A stretch of DNA of 44,457 bases from Armatimonadota bacterium. GTDB lineage: Bacteria > Armatimonadota > Hebobacteria > GCA-020354555 > CP070648. Of the stretch, positions 35,375-44,031 are shown one piece after another. The DNA is taken from NCBI GenBank assembly GCA_035527535.1, contig DATLAK010000090.1, forward strand, positions 1 to 44,457, given 5' to 3'. The notes beneath the pieces were generated by a model. It ran no database searches, was not told where the DNA came from, and worked only from the letters and a program-made list of their open reading frames with translations. The position numbers and the translations under genes were made by a program. The first letter of the stretch is position 1. Each line of letters opens with the position of its first letter.

Positions 35375-37651
35375 TTGAGATCTGACATTCCAGGGGTCAC
35401 CGGAACGGAACGCGCGTCTGTATGGCTGCGCGATGCCGTGATCGTGGTCGCGCTGCTGGCCGCGCCTCTGGTATGGGGTGGATTCCAGGCCTCCGGCCTC
35501 GCCCTCATGTTCTGCCTGATGGCGCTGGGGTGGATCGCCTACCTCGCCGCCGCGCTGCCGGCGCGGCGCGAGTTGGCGCTGGTGCGCACGCCCCTCGACC
35601 TGCCGCTGGCGCTGCTGCTGGTCACGGCGCTGGCCTCCGCGGCGTTCGTCTCCGTCAACCACTACCGCAGCACCCTCGAGTTCTATCGCCTGCTCACCGG
35701 CGCCATGCTGTTCTGGCTGATCGCCAACCAGCCGTCATCGGTCGGACGCCGCCGCCTGTACCTGGGGGCGCTCATCCTGGCCGCGGTTGCGGTCTCGTGG
35801 CTGGGGGCGCGGGAGTATGTCGTCCAGCGCGTGCTCGGCTCCAACCCGAGCTGGCGGGTATTCGCCACCTTCTTCAACCCCAATGAGCTGGCCGGCTTCG
35901 TCGGCCTCGTCGTCCCCCTGGGGGTGGCTGCTTTCCTGTGGTCGCGCTCGACGGCAATGCGCATTATCGCCGGCTTTGCGACGCTGCTCATCATCATGGG
36001 GCTGCTGCTCACCGGCTCGCGCGGCGGGTGGATCGCCTTCGCCGGCGGCATCTTCGTCTTCGGGCTGCTGGCGGGAGTGGCGTTTCGGCGCACCCGGTTG
36101 GCGCTCGCGGTCGCGGTGGTGACGCTGGTGCTGATGGCGCTGGTGGCGCTGGCGGTGACGCCCCTGCGGCTGCGGCTGCTGGGTTCGTTCTCGGGGCAGC
36201 AGCACTCCAACATGTTCCGCTACCTCACCTGGCGCGGCGCCGAGCTCATCGCCGCCGATCATCCCTGGCTGGGTATCGGCCCCGGCGCCTTCGAGTTCGC
36301 CTACCCGCGCTATGCCATCGGTGGCTTCACCCGCATGGCGCACCAGAACTACCTGCAGATCGCCGCCGAGATGGGCGCGCCCGGTGCCATCGCGTTCGGA
36401 TGGATGCTGGGCGCTTTCTTCTGGCTCGCGGGCCGGGGCTTTCGGCGGCTGCGCGACCGCGAGAGCCGGCTGCTGTGCGCGGCCTGCATCGCCGGCGTGC
36501 TGGTGTTCTGTCTTCACAGCTTGCTCGACTACGGCTGGTACATCGGCGCCATCCAGTTCACGGTCTTCGCGCTCTTCGGCCTCGCGGCCAACGCCGCCGC
36601 CCCCGCGGCTGCGGACACCGCCGCGCGGCCGGACAACCAGCGCGAGCCCGGCGCACGCAAGCAACGCGGCGCCCCGGCCCCGGCGATGCCCGCGCCGCTG
36701 AGGGTGTGGCGCCGGTCACTCAGGCTCACCAGCGCCGCCGCCTGGATGACGGTGGCGGTCGCCGCCGGCGTCGCCGCCCTGGCGGCGGTAGGGCCGGTGC
36801 GCGCCTACCTCGCCAACGCCCAGCGCCAGCAGGGACGCGCGGCCGAAGGACGCGGCAACCTGCTGACGGCGGAAAGCTACTATCGCGCGGCGGTGCGCCT
36901 GGCCCCCGGGAGCGGCGAGTACCACCGCGATCTGGGGCGCGTGCTGGGCGCCCCGCGGGGCATCGCGGAGCTCGAGCGCGCGATCGCGCGCGAGCCCACC
37001 AATGCCCTCAACTACGTCGTCCTCGCCAAGCTCTACGATATGGTGGGGCCGTGGAACGAAGCCGCCGCGCACTACCAGCGTGCGATCGAGCTCTACCCCA
37101 ACTACCTTATCGCCTACCGTGGTCTCGCCGAGCTCGAGGCCCGCCGCGGTCGCCCCGGGAACGCGCTCACCCTCTACCGGCGCATGATCGCCATCGAGCA
37201 CAGCCCCTACGAGCGCTACCGGGCGCTCGAGCAGCGGGTGGAGGCGGAATACGCCTATGCCCACTACGCCCTGGGGCGGGAGGCGCTGGAGCGCGGCGAT
37301 GCCCGGACCGCGCGCACCGAGCTCGAGCGCGCGCTGGAGATTCTGCGCCGGCGCAAGACGCAGGGGGCGCCGATGCTGAAGGTGCTGCAAGCGGCGGGGG
37401 AGTACACCCCGGCGATCGAGCGCGAGCTGGAGGCGCTGCGGGCGCGCATCTGGTGGCGCCTGGCGCAGTTGTGGGAGCGCGCGGGCGACCGGCAGAAAGC
37501 CGACTCGCTGCGCGTGCAAGCGCGGCAACTCGCGCCCGAGGTGGCACGCCTGGTGGAAGAGGAGCCACCTCTTTTCCTGAAGCCCACACCACAGACTTCG
37601 AACCATGGAGGTGCACCAACAGATGTTACGAGCAGGAGCAGCACAGGTTGA
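35375..37651 (+). CDS. O-antigen ligase/Wzy-like polymerase fused to TPR domain
   Basis: This 758-residue protein has an N-terminal half with about eleven hydrophobic segments and Wzy/WaaL marks: FFNPNELAGF, LLTGSRGGWIAF, HPWLGIGPGAFEF and MAHQNYLQIAAEMGAPG. After a Pro/Ala-rich loop and another membrane segment (about 452-470), the C-terminal part (480-735) holds TPR-like repeats, e.g. ESYYRAAVRLAPGSGEYH and AAAHYQRAIELYPNYLIAY. The family joins or polymerises lipid-linked glycans at the outer face of the membrane. The likely start is TTG at 35375, but it is uncertain. The 3' end overlaps the ceramidase-like gene. Confidence 0.82.
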   Translation: MRSDIPGVTGTERASVWLRDAVIVVALLAAPLVWGGFQASGLALMFCLMALGWIAYLAAALPARRELALVRTPLDLPLALLLVTALASAAFVSVNHYRSTLEFYRLLTGAMLFWLIANQPSSVGRRRLYLGALILAAVAVSWLGAREYVVQRVLGSNPSWRVFATFFNPNELAGFVGLVVPLGVAAFLWSRSTAMRIIAGFATLLIIMGLLLTGSRGGWIAFAGGIFVFGLLAGVAFRRTRLALAVAVVTLVLMALVALAVTPLRLRLLGSFSGQQHSNMFRYLTWRGAELIAADHPWLGIGPGAFEFAYPRYAIGGFTRMAHQNYLQIAAEMGAPGAIAFGWMLGAFFWLAGRGFRRLRDRESRLLCAACIAGVLVFCLHSLLDYGWYIGAIQFTVFALFGLAANAAAPAAADTAARPDNQREPGARKQRGAPAPAMPAPLRVWRRSLRLTSAAAWMTVAVAAGVAALAAVGPVRAYLANAQRQQGRAAEGRGNLLTAESYYRAAVRLAPGSGEYHRDLGRVLGAPRGIAELERAIAREPTNALNYVVLAKLYDMVGPWNEAAAHYQRAIELYPNYLIAYRGLAELEARRGRPGNALTLYRRMIAIEHSPYERYRALEQRVEAEYAYAHYALGREALERGDARTARTELERALEILRRRKTQGAPMLKVLQAAGEYTPAIERELEALRARIWWRLAQLWERAGDRQKADSLRVQARQLAPEVARLVEEEPPLFLKPTPQTSNHGGAPTDVTSRSSTG

Positions 37652-38924
37652 AATCACGCCCGAGCCGGGCGTGTGGCTGACGGGGTACGCCAACCGGGTG
37701 CGGCCGGCGACGGGAACCCACGATCCGCTGTGGGCGCGCGCGCTGTTCCTCGAGAGCGAGGGCAAACGCGCGGTGCTCGCGGCGGCCGACATCATCGGCT
37801 TCGATGACGAGTTGGTGACGAACGTCCGCCAACGCGTTGCGCGCATGGCGGGTATTCCCCCCTCTCACGTCATGCTGGCGGCGACGCATACGCACTCGGC
37901 GCCCAACGTCAGGTGTCTGGAGCGCATGGCGCCGGTGGACCCGGCGGCGGTCGAGCGCCTGGCCGAGGGGCTGACGGGGGCCATCGTCGGCGCCGCCCGC
38001 AGCGCCGAAGACGCCGCCATCGGCGCCGGCTTCGCCACCGGCACCATCGGCGCCAACCGTCGCCGGCGCACGCCGCAGGGAGCGATCGTAATGGAGCCCA
38101 ACCCCGAGGGCCCGGTGGACCGCCGGGTAGGGGTGCTGCGGGTCGAGGGCAAGCGGGGGACGATATGCGTGATGCTCAACCACGCTTGCCACGGGGTGGT
38201 GCTGGGGCCGGATAACTTGCTGTACTCGGCTGACTGGCCGGGCGCGGCCGCGCGCGCGGCGCAGGCGGCAACCGGCGGCGCCGTCGCGATTATGACCAAC
38301 GGCGCCTGCGGCGACATCAACCCCGCGGAGCGCGGCGACTTCGACGCCGTGGAACGCCAGGGCGCGACCGTCGCCCGCATCGGCCTGGGCATCCTCGACC
38401 AGCTCCAGCTTTCCTCGCAGGTGGAGATCGAGGCGGCTAGCCGGCGAGTCAGCCTGCCTACCCGCGCCCTCAGCCTGGAGGAGGCGACGCAGATCCTCGA
38501 GGGTTCCCGCGCCGACCTCGCAACCGCCCGCGAGTCCGGCGAGCCGGCGGCGATTCGCGTCTGTGAGATCATGCATCCCTGGGTGCAGGAGATGGCTGAT
38601 CTTGCGGTCGCCGGCGCGCCGCCCGAGCCGGTTATCGCCGAGGTCCAGGCCATCACCGTGGACGACATCGCCCTGCTCGGCCTGCCGGGCGAGGCCTTCG
38701 TCGAGATCGGCACGAATATCACCTCCGCCTCCCCCTTCCGCCACACCTTCATCATCGGCTATGCCAATCGCCTGGCGGGGTATCTACCGACGCGGCGGGC
38801 CTTCGAGGAAGGCGGCTACGAGGTCGAGGTCGCGCCCCGTCTCTACGGCCTCGCGCCCTTCACCCCGGAGGTGCAGGAGCTCATTGAGGGCGCGTCGCTG
38901 GCGCTGCTCAAGTCGCTGAGGTAA
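37623..38924 (+). CDS. Neutral/alkaline ceramidase-like hydrolase
   Basis: This 433-residue protein is of the neutral ceramidase N-terminal type. It opens with AAQVEITPEPGVWLTGYA (6-23), then ATHTHSAPN (87-95) with zinc-binding His, NHACHGVVLGPDN followed by YSADWPG, and NGACGDINP with the usual Ser-containing loop. Many bacterial members lack the ceramidase C-terminal domain and have unknown amide or glycan substrates. No signal peptide is seen. The ATG at 37623 has GGAGGTG nine bases upstream (37607-37613); an ATG at 37605 is possible. It overlaps the ligase gene by 29 bases in another frame. Confidence 0.8.
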   Translation: MLRAGAAQVEITPEPGVWLTGYANRVRPATGTHDPLWARALFLESEGKRAVLAAADIIGFDDELVTNVRQRVARMAGIPPSHVMLAATHTHSAPNVRCLERMAPVDPAAVERLAEGLTGAIVGAARSAEDAAIGAGFATGTIGANRRRRTPQGAIVMEPNPEGPVDRRVGVLRVEGKRGTICVMLNHACHGVVLGPDNLLYSADWPGAAARAAQAATGGAVAIMTNGACGDINPAERGDFDAVERQGATVARIGLGILDQLQLSSQVEIEAASRRVSLPTRALSLEEATQILEGSRADLATARESGEPAAIRVCEIMHPWVQEMADLAVAGAPPEPVIAEVQAITVDDIALLGLPGEAFVEIGTNITSASPFRHTFIIGYANRLAGYLPTRRAFEEGGYEVEVAPRLYGLAPFTPEVQELIEGASLALLKSLR

Positions 38925-38970
38925 CGAACATCGGGGGCGCGCGGTATCGCCCCCGCGGCTGGTCTCGCGC

Positions 38971-40008
38971 ATGACGACCACGGAGACATCTGATAGCGCG
39001 GCAGTGCCGCAGACCCACGTCGTGCGCCGCCTGCTCGCCACCTGCGCCGTGCTGGGCGTGATCTTGGTGGGGGCGGCGGCGACGGCGGCGAGCCTGGGGC
39101 AGTATCCAGTTCCCCTCGCCGACCTGTGGGCGGCGGCGCAGGGGCGCGCGCCGGAGAACATCCGCCACCTGCTGGTGACCGTGCGCCTGCCGCGCATCGC
39201 CCTGGGCGCGCTGGTGGGACTGGGGCTGTCGGTGGCGGGCGGCGCCTTCCAGGGCATGCTCATGAACCCCCTGGCCGACCCCTATCTCATCGGCGTCTCA
39301 TCGGGGGCGGCGCTGGGGGCGAGCGTGGCCATCGTCCTGCGGCTGTCGGGGGCGGCGGGGGAATTCGGGGTGCCGGCGGCGGCTTTCCTGGCGGCGCTGG
39401 CGACGATGGTGCTGGTTTATCGGTTGGCGCAGGTGCGCGGCAAGATCCGGGTGGAGAGCTTCATCCTGGCAGGGGTGGTGGTGGGCAGCTTCATGTGGGC
39501 GCTGGTGACGGTGATCATGGCGAGCGCGGGCCAGGAACTGTCGGAGGTCGTGTTCTGGCTCATGGGAAACCTCTTCGTCGAGGGCTGGCGACCGGTGCTG
39601 GTGGTGCTGGGGGCGACGACGGTGGGGGCGCTGGGGGTGTGCGCGTTTGCGCGCGACCTCAACCTGCTGACGCTGGGGGAGGAATCGGCCCAGCAGCTCG
39701 GGGTGGACGTCGAGCGCCTCAAGCGGCTGGTGATCGTGTTCGGGTCGCTGCTGACGGCGGCGGCGGTGTCGTTCAGCGGCATCATCGGCTTCGTGGGGCT
39801 GGTGGTGCCGCACATCGCGCGCAAGCTGGTGGGGCCGGATCACCGGGTGCTGCTGCCGGCCGCGGGGCTGATCGGCGCCGCCTTCCTCGTTCTCGCCGAC
39901 ACCGTCGCGCGCGTGGTCGGGCCGTGGGAGCTGCCGGTGGGGGTCATCACCTCCCTGCTCGGCGCCCCGTTCTTCCTCTACCTGCTCAGCACCCGCACGC
40001 GGGGGTGA
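38971..40008 (+). CDS. FecCD/BtuC-family ABC transporter permease
   Basis: This 345-residue integral membrane protein belongs to the iron-siderophore/cobalamin ABC permease family. Signature blocks are VRLPRIALGALVGLGLSVAG, QGMLMNPLADPYLIGVSSGAALGA, VVFWLMGNL, LGEESAQQLGVDVERLK (the ATPase-coupling region), and SGIIGFVGLVVPHIARKLVGPDHR. Neither the ATPase nor the binding protein is found next to it in the window, so it is an orphan permease here or served by parts elsewhere. ATG start without a clear ribosome site. It is convergent with the STN gene. Confidence 0.93.
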   Translation: MTTTETSDSAAVPQTHVVRRLLATCAVLGVILVGAAATAASLGQYPVPLADLWAAAQGRAPENIRHLLVTVRLPRIALGALVGLGLSVAGGAFQGMLMNPLADPYLIGVSSGAALGASVAIVLRLSGAAGEFGVPAAAFLAALATMVLVYRLAQVRGKIRVESFILAGVVVGSFMWALVTVIMASAGQELSEVVFWLMGNLFVEGWRPVLVVLGATTVGALGVCAFARDLNLLTLGEESAQQLGVDVERLKRLVIVFGSLLTAAAVSFSGIIGFVGLVVPHIARKLVGPDHRVLLPAAGLIGAAFLVLADTVARVVGPWELPVGVITSLLGAPFFLYLLSTRTRG

Positions 40009-40095
40009 GGCGTAACGATGCTTCGCTTCTGGCGGTGCCCCGTTGTACGGTCCTTGTGGAGCCGTGTGCTGGCTGTGCGGCTACGGTTGCCCTCC

Positions 40096-41256
40096 TCACG
40101 GCCCGCTACCGCTACCCGACACCTCGAGCTGCGGCTTGGGTACGATGTAGATTTCGGGGCGCCGCTTTCCCTCTTCGTCCTTCGTTTGGGTGATCACCTC
40201 GTGCAAGTTGGCCTGCTGAACGATGAGCGTCAGCACTTGGCCCAGCGGCGCGCGGTAGATGCGAGCCGTGATCCTTAGCTCGCGCGGCACCGCCGCGACG
40301 GTACGGATAGCTATCCCCGACGCCTGAGAGAGCCGATCCATGGCTTCGCCAATCGTCGCATCCTTGATGTCCAGGTCCACCAGCCTGTCATCTCCTTCGA
40401 ACGGCGAAGATGATGCCATGCGCACGGTCCCCAGTGTGGAACCACCCGTGAACATCGTGCCCCCTGCGAATTGCTCTGCGCTTACCGCCGTCGCGACAAC
40501 GCCAGGTCCAGTCACCTCCAATTGCGGCTTCGGCGTTACGTAGATCTCCGGCACGTTCCCTTCGCCTCCAGCACGAGAAACGCTGTAGGTGAGGTTGGCT
40601 TTGCCGACGATCTTCGAAAGCAGATCGCGCAGCGCCAGTCGGTAGATTCTGGCGGTGATCCTCAGGTCGCCAGGCACCCCTTCCACGACCTTGATTGGCA
40701 CCCCCGAGGCCCGGGAAATCTTCTCCATCGTCTCGCGGATTGAGGCGTCCTTGACCTCCAGGTCCACCAGCGCTTCGTCGCCCTTGAAGGACGCCGGCAT
40801 CGCCACGCCTGGGTAAGGTGACGGCGCAGCAGCTACCGCGAGCCGGCGCACCACGTCGCGGAGGGCGGCCTCGCCACTCGGGACCGTCACCGCCCCCACG
40901 ATCGGGACCTGCGAGCCGCCGACGGTGGCGGTGGGCGCAGGGCCCATGATATAAGCATTCAGCGGCCCAAACCGCTGGTACACCAGACCGGCGGCCTTGC
41001 AGACCATATCGAAGGCGGCCTCGGGGTCGGCAGCGGAGATATCCATCGTGACGTGCAAGTCCTTGGGGATCTTGTCGCCCAGAATTACCTCGCGGTCCAT
41101 CGCCTTGGCGATTGACCTGAGCGCGTCCCCAATGGGTGCGTCCGTCAGCTTCAGCTTGAATGGCTTGCCCTGCTGGCCCTGCTCGGCTGCACACAGGGTG
41201 CACAGCAGCGTCGCGAGCGCGGCGATCGTCCAGGCGAGCTGCAATCGTCTTTTCAC
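40096..41256 (-). CDS. Secreted protein with three STN-like (secretin/TonB short N-terminal) domains
   Basis: This 386-residue protein has an N-terminal signal peptide (residues 1-24, KRR then a hydrophobic run ending CAAEQ). Three similar domains follow: 33-105, 163-248 and 292-379. Each has the pattern D(L/I)-x-DA-x-I-x-(D/E)-x-(L/M) ... I ... LRITARIYR ... L. The last two are clearly duplicates, both ending in PEIYV-PKPQLEV. STN domains normally sit at the periplasmic end of secretins or TonB transducers, but no barrel or plug follows here. The start is GTG at 41256, with AGGAGG five bases upstream. It begins one base after the anti-sigma stop, so the three genes form one operon. Confidence 0.7.
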   Translation of the reverse strand: MKRRLQLAWTIAALATLLCTLCAAEQGQQGKPFKLKLTDAPIGDALRSIAKAMDREVILGDKIPKDLHVTMDISAADPEAAFDMVCKAAGLVYQRFGPLNAYIMGPAPTATVGGSQVPIVGAVTVPSGEAALRDVVRRLAVAAAPSPYPGVAMPASFKGDEALVDLEVKDASIRETMEKISRASGVPIKVVEGVPGDLRITARIYRLALRDLLSKIVGKANLTYSVSRAGGEGNVPEIYVTPKPQLEVTGPGVVATAVSAEQFAGGTMFTGGSTLGTVRMASSSPFEGDDRLVDLDIKDATIGEAMDRLSQASGIAIRTVAAVPRELRITARIYRAPLGQVLTLIVQQANLHEVITQTKDEEGKRRPEIYIVPKPQLEVSGSGSGP

Positions 41257-41257
41257 G

Positions 41258-42085
41258 TCAACCTCCTTGACTGCGCGACTGCGGTTCGGGTCCGGCATTA
41301 TCGCATGCGATGCGGATGGCGCGCGGGGAGCCGTCGGGGTTGCGTTCCACGACCTGTTCGACAACCGACTTCGCGCGGTCCGGGAACGACACCTCAACCT
41401 GGCAGCTGGACAGGGGCGCCCACTCTGGCGGCGGGCCGAGGAGCAGGATCAGGCCAATTGCGGGCGACGGCGCAGCGGCGACAAGCGACTCGGGTTCCGC
41501 TGCGTCGGCTGGCGGCGCGGGGGCGGGCGGTTCGACCACCTCGGGCAGCGCCGGCGGCACCTCTTGCGCGCCCAGCGCGGGCGGCGCGGACGGCGTCATC
41601 CGTGCTGAGGGCCGCGGGGCGTACGGGCGGTGGGCGACGCGGCGTGCCGGGCTGGGGCCCGGGGCGCGCTGCGGAGCGGCCTCGCGGATGACTCCGGTCG
41701 GCGACGGCTTGAGCGGGGCCGGGTGTGCTCGCGCCGCGATCCGCTGTGGAGACGGTCCGGACCGCGGTGGGCCGGCATCAGTACGTGTCCACAGCCACAC
41801 CGCCAAGACGACGGCGGCCACCGCCAGGCCCGCGCCCACCCATGTCCGCCGGAAGCCCCAGCCGGCGCGGGTTGGCGCACCTGCGGGCATCAACACCGCG
41901 CGCTCCGGCGCCGCCTCGATGGCGGAGAGCGCGCACAGCGCCGCCTGCGCCTGCTCCCACGCCGCGGCCTCAGCCCGACAGCGGCCGCAGGTGTGGAGGT
42001 GCGCGGCCACCTCGGCGCGCCGGTGCGCCGGCAGGTCGCCCTCCACGTACTCGCCCAACATCCGCGTGATCTTGCGGCACTTCAC
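41258..42085 (-). CDS. Zinc-finger anti-sigma factor (ZAS/zf-HC2)
   Basis: This is a 275-residue single-pass protein. The N-terminal cytoplasmic domain carries Cys3 and His29-x3-Cys33-x2-Cys36, the zinc motif of ZAS anti-sigma factors that hold an ECF sigma inactive. A membrane segment lies at about 81-100. The remaining ~175 residues are Pro/Ala-rich, with a short ordered C-terminus, facing the periplasm. It overlaps the sigma-factor gene by four bases, the classic sigma/anti-sigma pairing. The STN gene follows at once, which would place an STN domain protein on the sensing side. Confidence 0.85.
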   Translation of the reverse strand: MKCRKITRMLGEYVEGDLPAHRRAEVAAHLHTCGRCRAEAAAWEQAQAALCALSAIEAAPERAVLMPAGAPTRAGWGFRRTWVGAGLAVAAVVLAVWLWTRTDAGPPRSGPSPQRIAARAHPAPLKPSPTGVIREAAPQRAPGPSPARRVAHRPYAPRPSARMTPSAPPALGAQEVPPALPEVVEPPAPAPPADAAEPESLVAAAPSPAIGLILLLGPPPEWAPLSSCQVEVSFPDRAKSVVEQVVERNPDGSPRAIRIACDNAGPEPQSRSQGG

Positions 42086-42678
42086 GGCTGGGTCCTATCC
42101 TCCTGGGCCGCCCGCACGTACTCGTCCTTGAAGGCGCGCTTGGCGCGGTGGACGGTGACCTTGGCACGGCTGAGCGACCAGCGCAGGCAGTCGGCGATTT
42201 CCTGGTGCGACAGGCACATGGAGTAGCGCAGAACTAGCACCAGCCGGTGGGCCGGCTTCAAGCGCGCGAGCACGGCGCGCACCTGCTCGACTTCACCCGG
42301 CTCGGGCGCGGTTATCGGCTCGACTGCCGCCGCCACGGGCTCGGGGCGGCGGCGGCGCCGGGCCTCGCGGGTGACGTTGACGGTGATGCGGTATAGCCAG
42401 GTGCTGAAGCTCGACCGCCCGACGAACTTCGGCAAACCCCGCCAGGCGCGCACGAACGTCTCTTGGAGCAGGTCCTGAGCGTCGTCCGGATTGCCGCACA
42501 GATTCAGGCACAGTGTGTACACGTAGTCCCCGTGCCGCCGATAGAGCTCGTCCAGGGCGGCCGTATCGCCCTGCTGGACGCGTGCGATGAGGGCGGCCTC
42601 GTCTGCGGGTGCGCGAGTCGCCCGCTTCCCGTCGCTCAACCAGAGCTCTCCGCGGTTGCCATATCGGCTCGGGATCAT
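42082..42678 (-). CDS. ECF-type RNA polymerase sigma factor
   Basis: This 198-residue sigma-70 family protein consists of regions 2 and 4 only. Region 2: DELYRRHGDYVYTLCLNL...DAQDLLQETFVRAWRGLPKF and SFSTWLYRITVN. Region 4: LKPAHRLVLVLRYSMCLSHQEIADCL...SRAKVTVHRAKRAFKD. A 25-residue N-terminal extension precedes region 2. The ATG has AAAGG about ten bases upstream. It heads the sigma/anti-sigma/STN operon, which reads away from the DUF362 gene. Target promoters are unknown; a weak candidate autoregulated promoter lies at 42693-42720. Confidence 0.93.
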   Translation of the reverse strand: MIPSRYGNRGELWLSDGKRATRAPADEAALIARVQQGDTAALDELYRRHGDYVYTLCLNLCGNPDDAQDLLQETFVRAWRGLPKFVGRSSFSTWLYRITVNVTREARRRRRPEPVAAAVEPITAPEPGEVEQVRAVLARLKPAHRLVLVLRYSMCLSHQEIADCLRWSLSRAKVTVHRAKRAFKDEYVRAAQEDRTQP

Positions 42679-42692
42679 CTTCTACTACCTTT

Positions 42693-42720
42693 GACGCACC
42701 CTCGACCATGAAAGGTTACA
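42693..42720 (-). promoter_or_regulatory. Weak candidate ECF-type promoter before the sigma gene
   Basis: On the minus strand, TGTAACC begins at 42720 and CGTC lies at 42696-42693, resembling ECF -35 (AAC) and -10 (CGT) elements. The 18-base gap after TGTAAC is one or two longer than usual. Autoregulation is common for ECF operons; this site is only a suggestion. Confidence 0.25.
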
Positions 42721-42805
42721 GGCTCGCGGCTACGGCTTCATTTCGGCGGGAGTGCGGCCTCCCCTGGCCTCTCGGAAAACCTCGGGTCAAGGCGCATGTT
42801 CATTC

Positions 42806-42834
42806 TTGACCCTGGCGAACGCATCAAGTAGAAT
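42806..42834 (+). promoter_or_regulatory. Strong sigma-70 promoter of the DUF362 gene
   Basis: TTGACC (42806-42811) and TAGAAT (42829-42834) are separated by exactly 17 bases. This is the best housekeeping promoter in the window. The start would be near 42841, 52 bases before the ATG. Confidence 0.8.
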
Positions 42835-42892
42835 ACAGCGAGTCCGCTTGGTCGTCGCTCGGCGGGGCACAAGCACGTTCACGGGGGCATGA

Positions 42893-44014
42893 ATGCCAAA
42901 GACGGTTTATTTCGCCAACAGGCGCGCGGCGGGTCGCACTCCGGGGCTGCTGCGCAAGACGGCGCAGTTGTTCGACCGGGCCAGGTTCGCGCGCGCCATC
43001 AACCGCGGCGACCTGGTGGCGATCAAGACTCATTTTGGCGAGTCTGGCAACACCGCGTTCCTGCCGCCGATATATGTGCGCGTGATCGTGGACAAGGTGC
43101 GAGCGGCGGGGGGCAAGCCGTTTCTCACCGACACCAATACCCTCTATCGCGGCGAACGCTCCAACGCGGTGGATCACCTCGCGCTCTGCTGCGAGCACGG
43201 CTTTTCCTATGCGGCGATGGGGTGCCCGGTGATCATCGCGGACGGACTGCGGGGAGGTCATTTCGTCGAGGTGCCGGTCAACGGCAAGCACTTCCAGCAG
43301 GTGCGGATGGCGGGCGACATCTTCCACGCCGACGCCTGCATCGTGCTGTCGCATTTCAAGGGGCACTGCCAGATGGGATTCGGCGGCGCGCTCAAGAACG
43401 TGGCCATGGGCATGGCGAATCGCGGCGGCAAGCAGGCGCTGCACTCGCAGGTTTACCCCGAAGTTGACGCCGACCTGTGCACCGCGTGCGGGCTGTGCGC
43501 CAAGTGGTGCCCGGCGGACTGCATCACCATCGTCCGCCAGCAGCGGGCGCGGATCGGCAAGCGCCAGTGCATGGGCTGCGGGGAATGCTCGGCGGTGTGC
43601 CCGACCGGGGCGATCGCCGTGCGCTGGGGCGATTCGCAGCGCAAGGAGCAGGAGCGCATCGCCGAGTTCTGCCTGGCGGTGACGCAGCAGAAGCAGGACC
43701 GCATCGGGTTCATGAACTTCCTGCTCAACATCACGCCCGACTGCGACTGCTTGACGAAGAGCGACGCCCCGATCGTGCCCGATATCGGCGTCATGTCATC
43801 GTGGGACCCGGTGGCGATTGACCAGGCCTCGCTCGACCTGGTGAACGCGCAGCAAGGCTTTGCGGATTCCGAGTTGAAGAGCGGCCACGAGCCGGGCGGG
43901 GACAAGTTCCGCGGCGTCAACCCCCATATTGACCATACGATGCAGTTGGCCTACGCGGAGGAGATCGGCGTCGGCGAGCGCAAGTACAGCCTGGTGCGGC
44001 TCGACAAGGAGTGA
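42893..44014 (+). CDS. DUF362 protein with two [4Fe-4S] ferredoxin clusters
   Basis: This 373-residue protein has a DUF362 domain with VAIKTHFGESGNTAFLPP, FLTDTNTLYRGERSNAVDHL, HFKGHCQMGFGGALKNVAMG, and PDIGVMSSWDPVAIDQASLDL. In its middle (about 197-245) lie two four-Cys ferredoxin motifs, CTACGLCAKWC-PADC and CMGCGECSAVCPTG. Family members are anaerobe-linked and have unproven redox roles. The protein is soluble, with no signal peptide. A sigma-70 promoter precedes it and GGGGGCATGA flanks the ATG. The next small gene follows within 20 bases, so the two are likely co-transcribed. Confidence 0.9.
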   Translation: MPKTVYFANRRAAGRTPGLLRKTAQLFDRARFARAINRGDLVAIKTHFGESGNTAFLPPIYVRVIVDKVRAAGGKPFLTDTNTLYRGERSNAVDHLALCCEHGFSYAAMGCPVIIADGLRGGHFVEVPVNGKHFQQVRMAGDIFHADACIVLSHFKGHCQMGFGGALKNVAMGMANRGGKQALHSQVYPEVDADLCTACGLCAKWCPADCITIVRQQRARIGKRQCMGCGECSAVCPTGAIAVRWGDSQRKEQERIAEFCLAVTQQKQDRIGFMNFLLNITPDCDCLTKSDAPIVPDIGVMSSWDPVAIDQASLDLVNAQQGFADSELKSGHEPGGDKFRGVNPHIDHTMQLAYAEEIGVGERKYSLVRLDKE

Positions 44015-44031
44015 GGGGTCGGGAGGCAGAG

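Noticed and set aside
40009-40095. Bidirectional terminator between the convergent permease and STN genes
   Set aside because: No strong stem with a T-tract could be found in the 87 bases.
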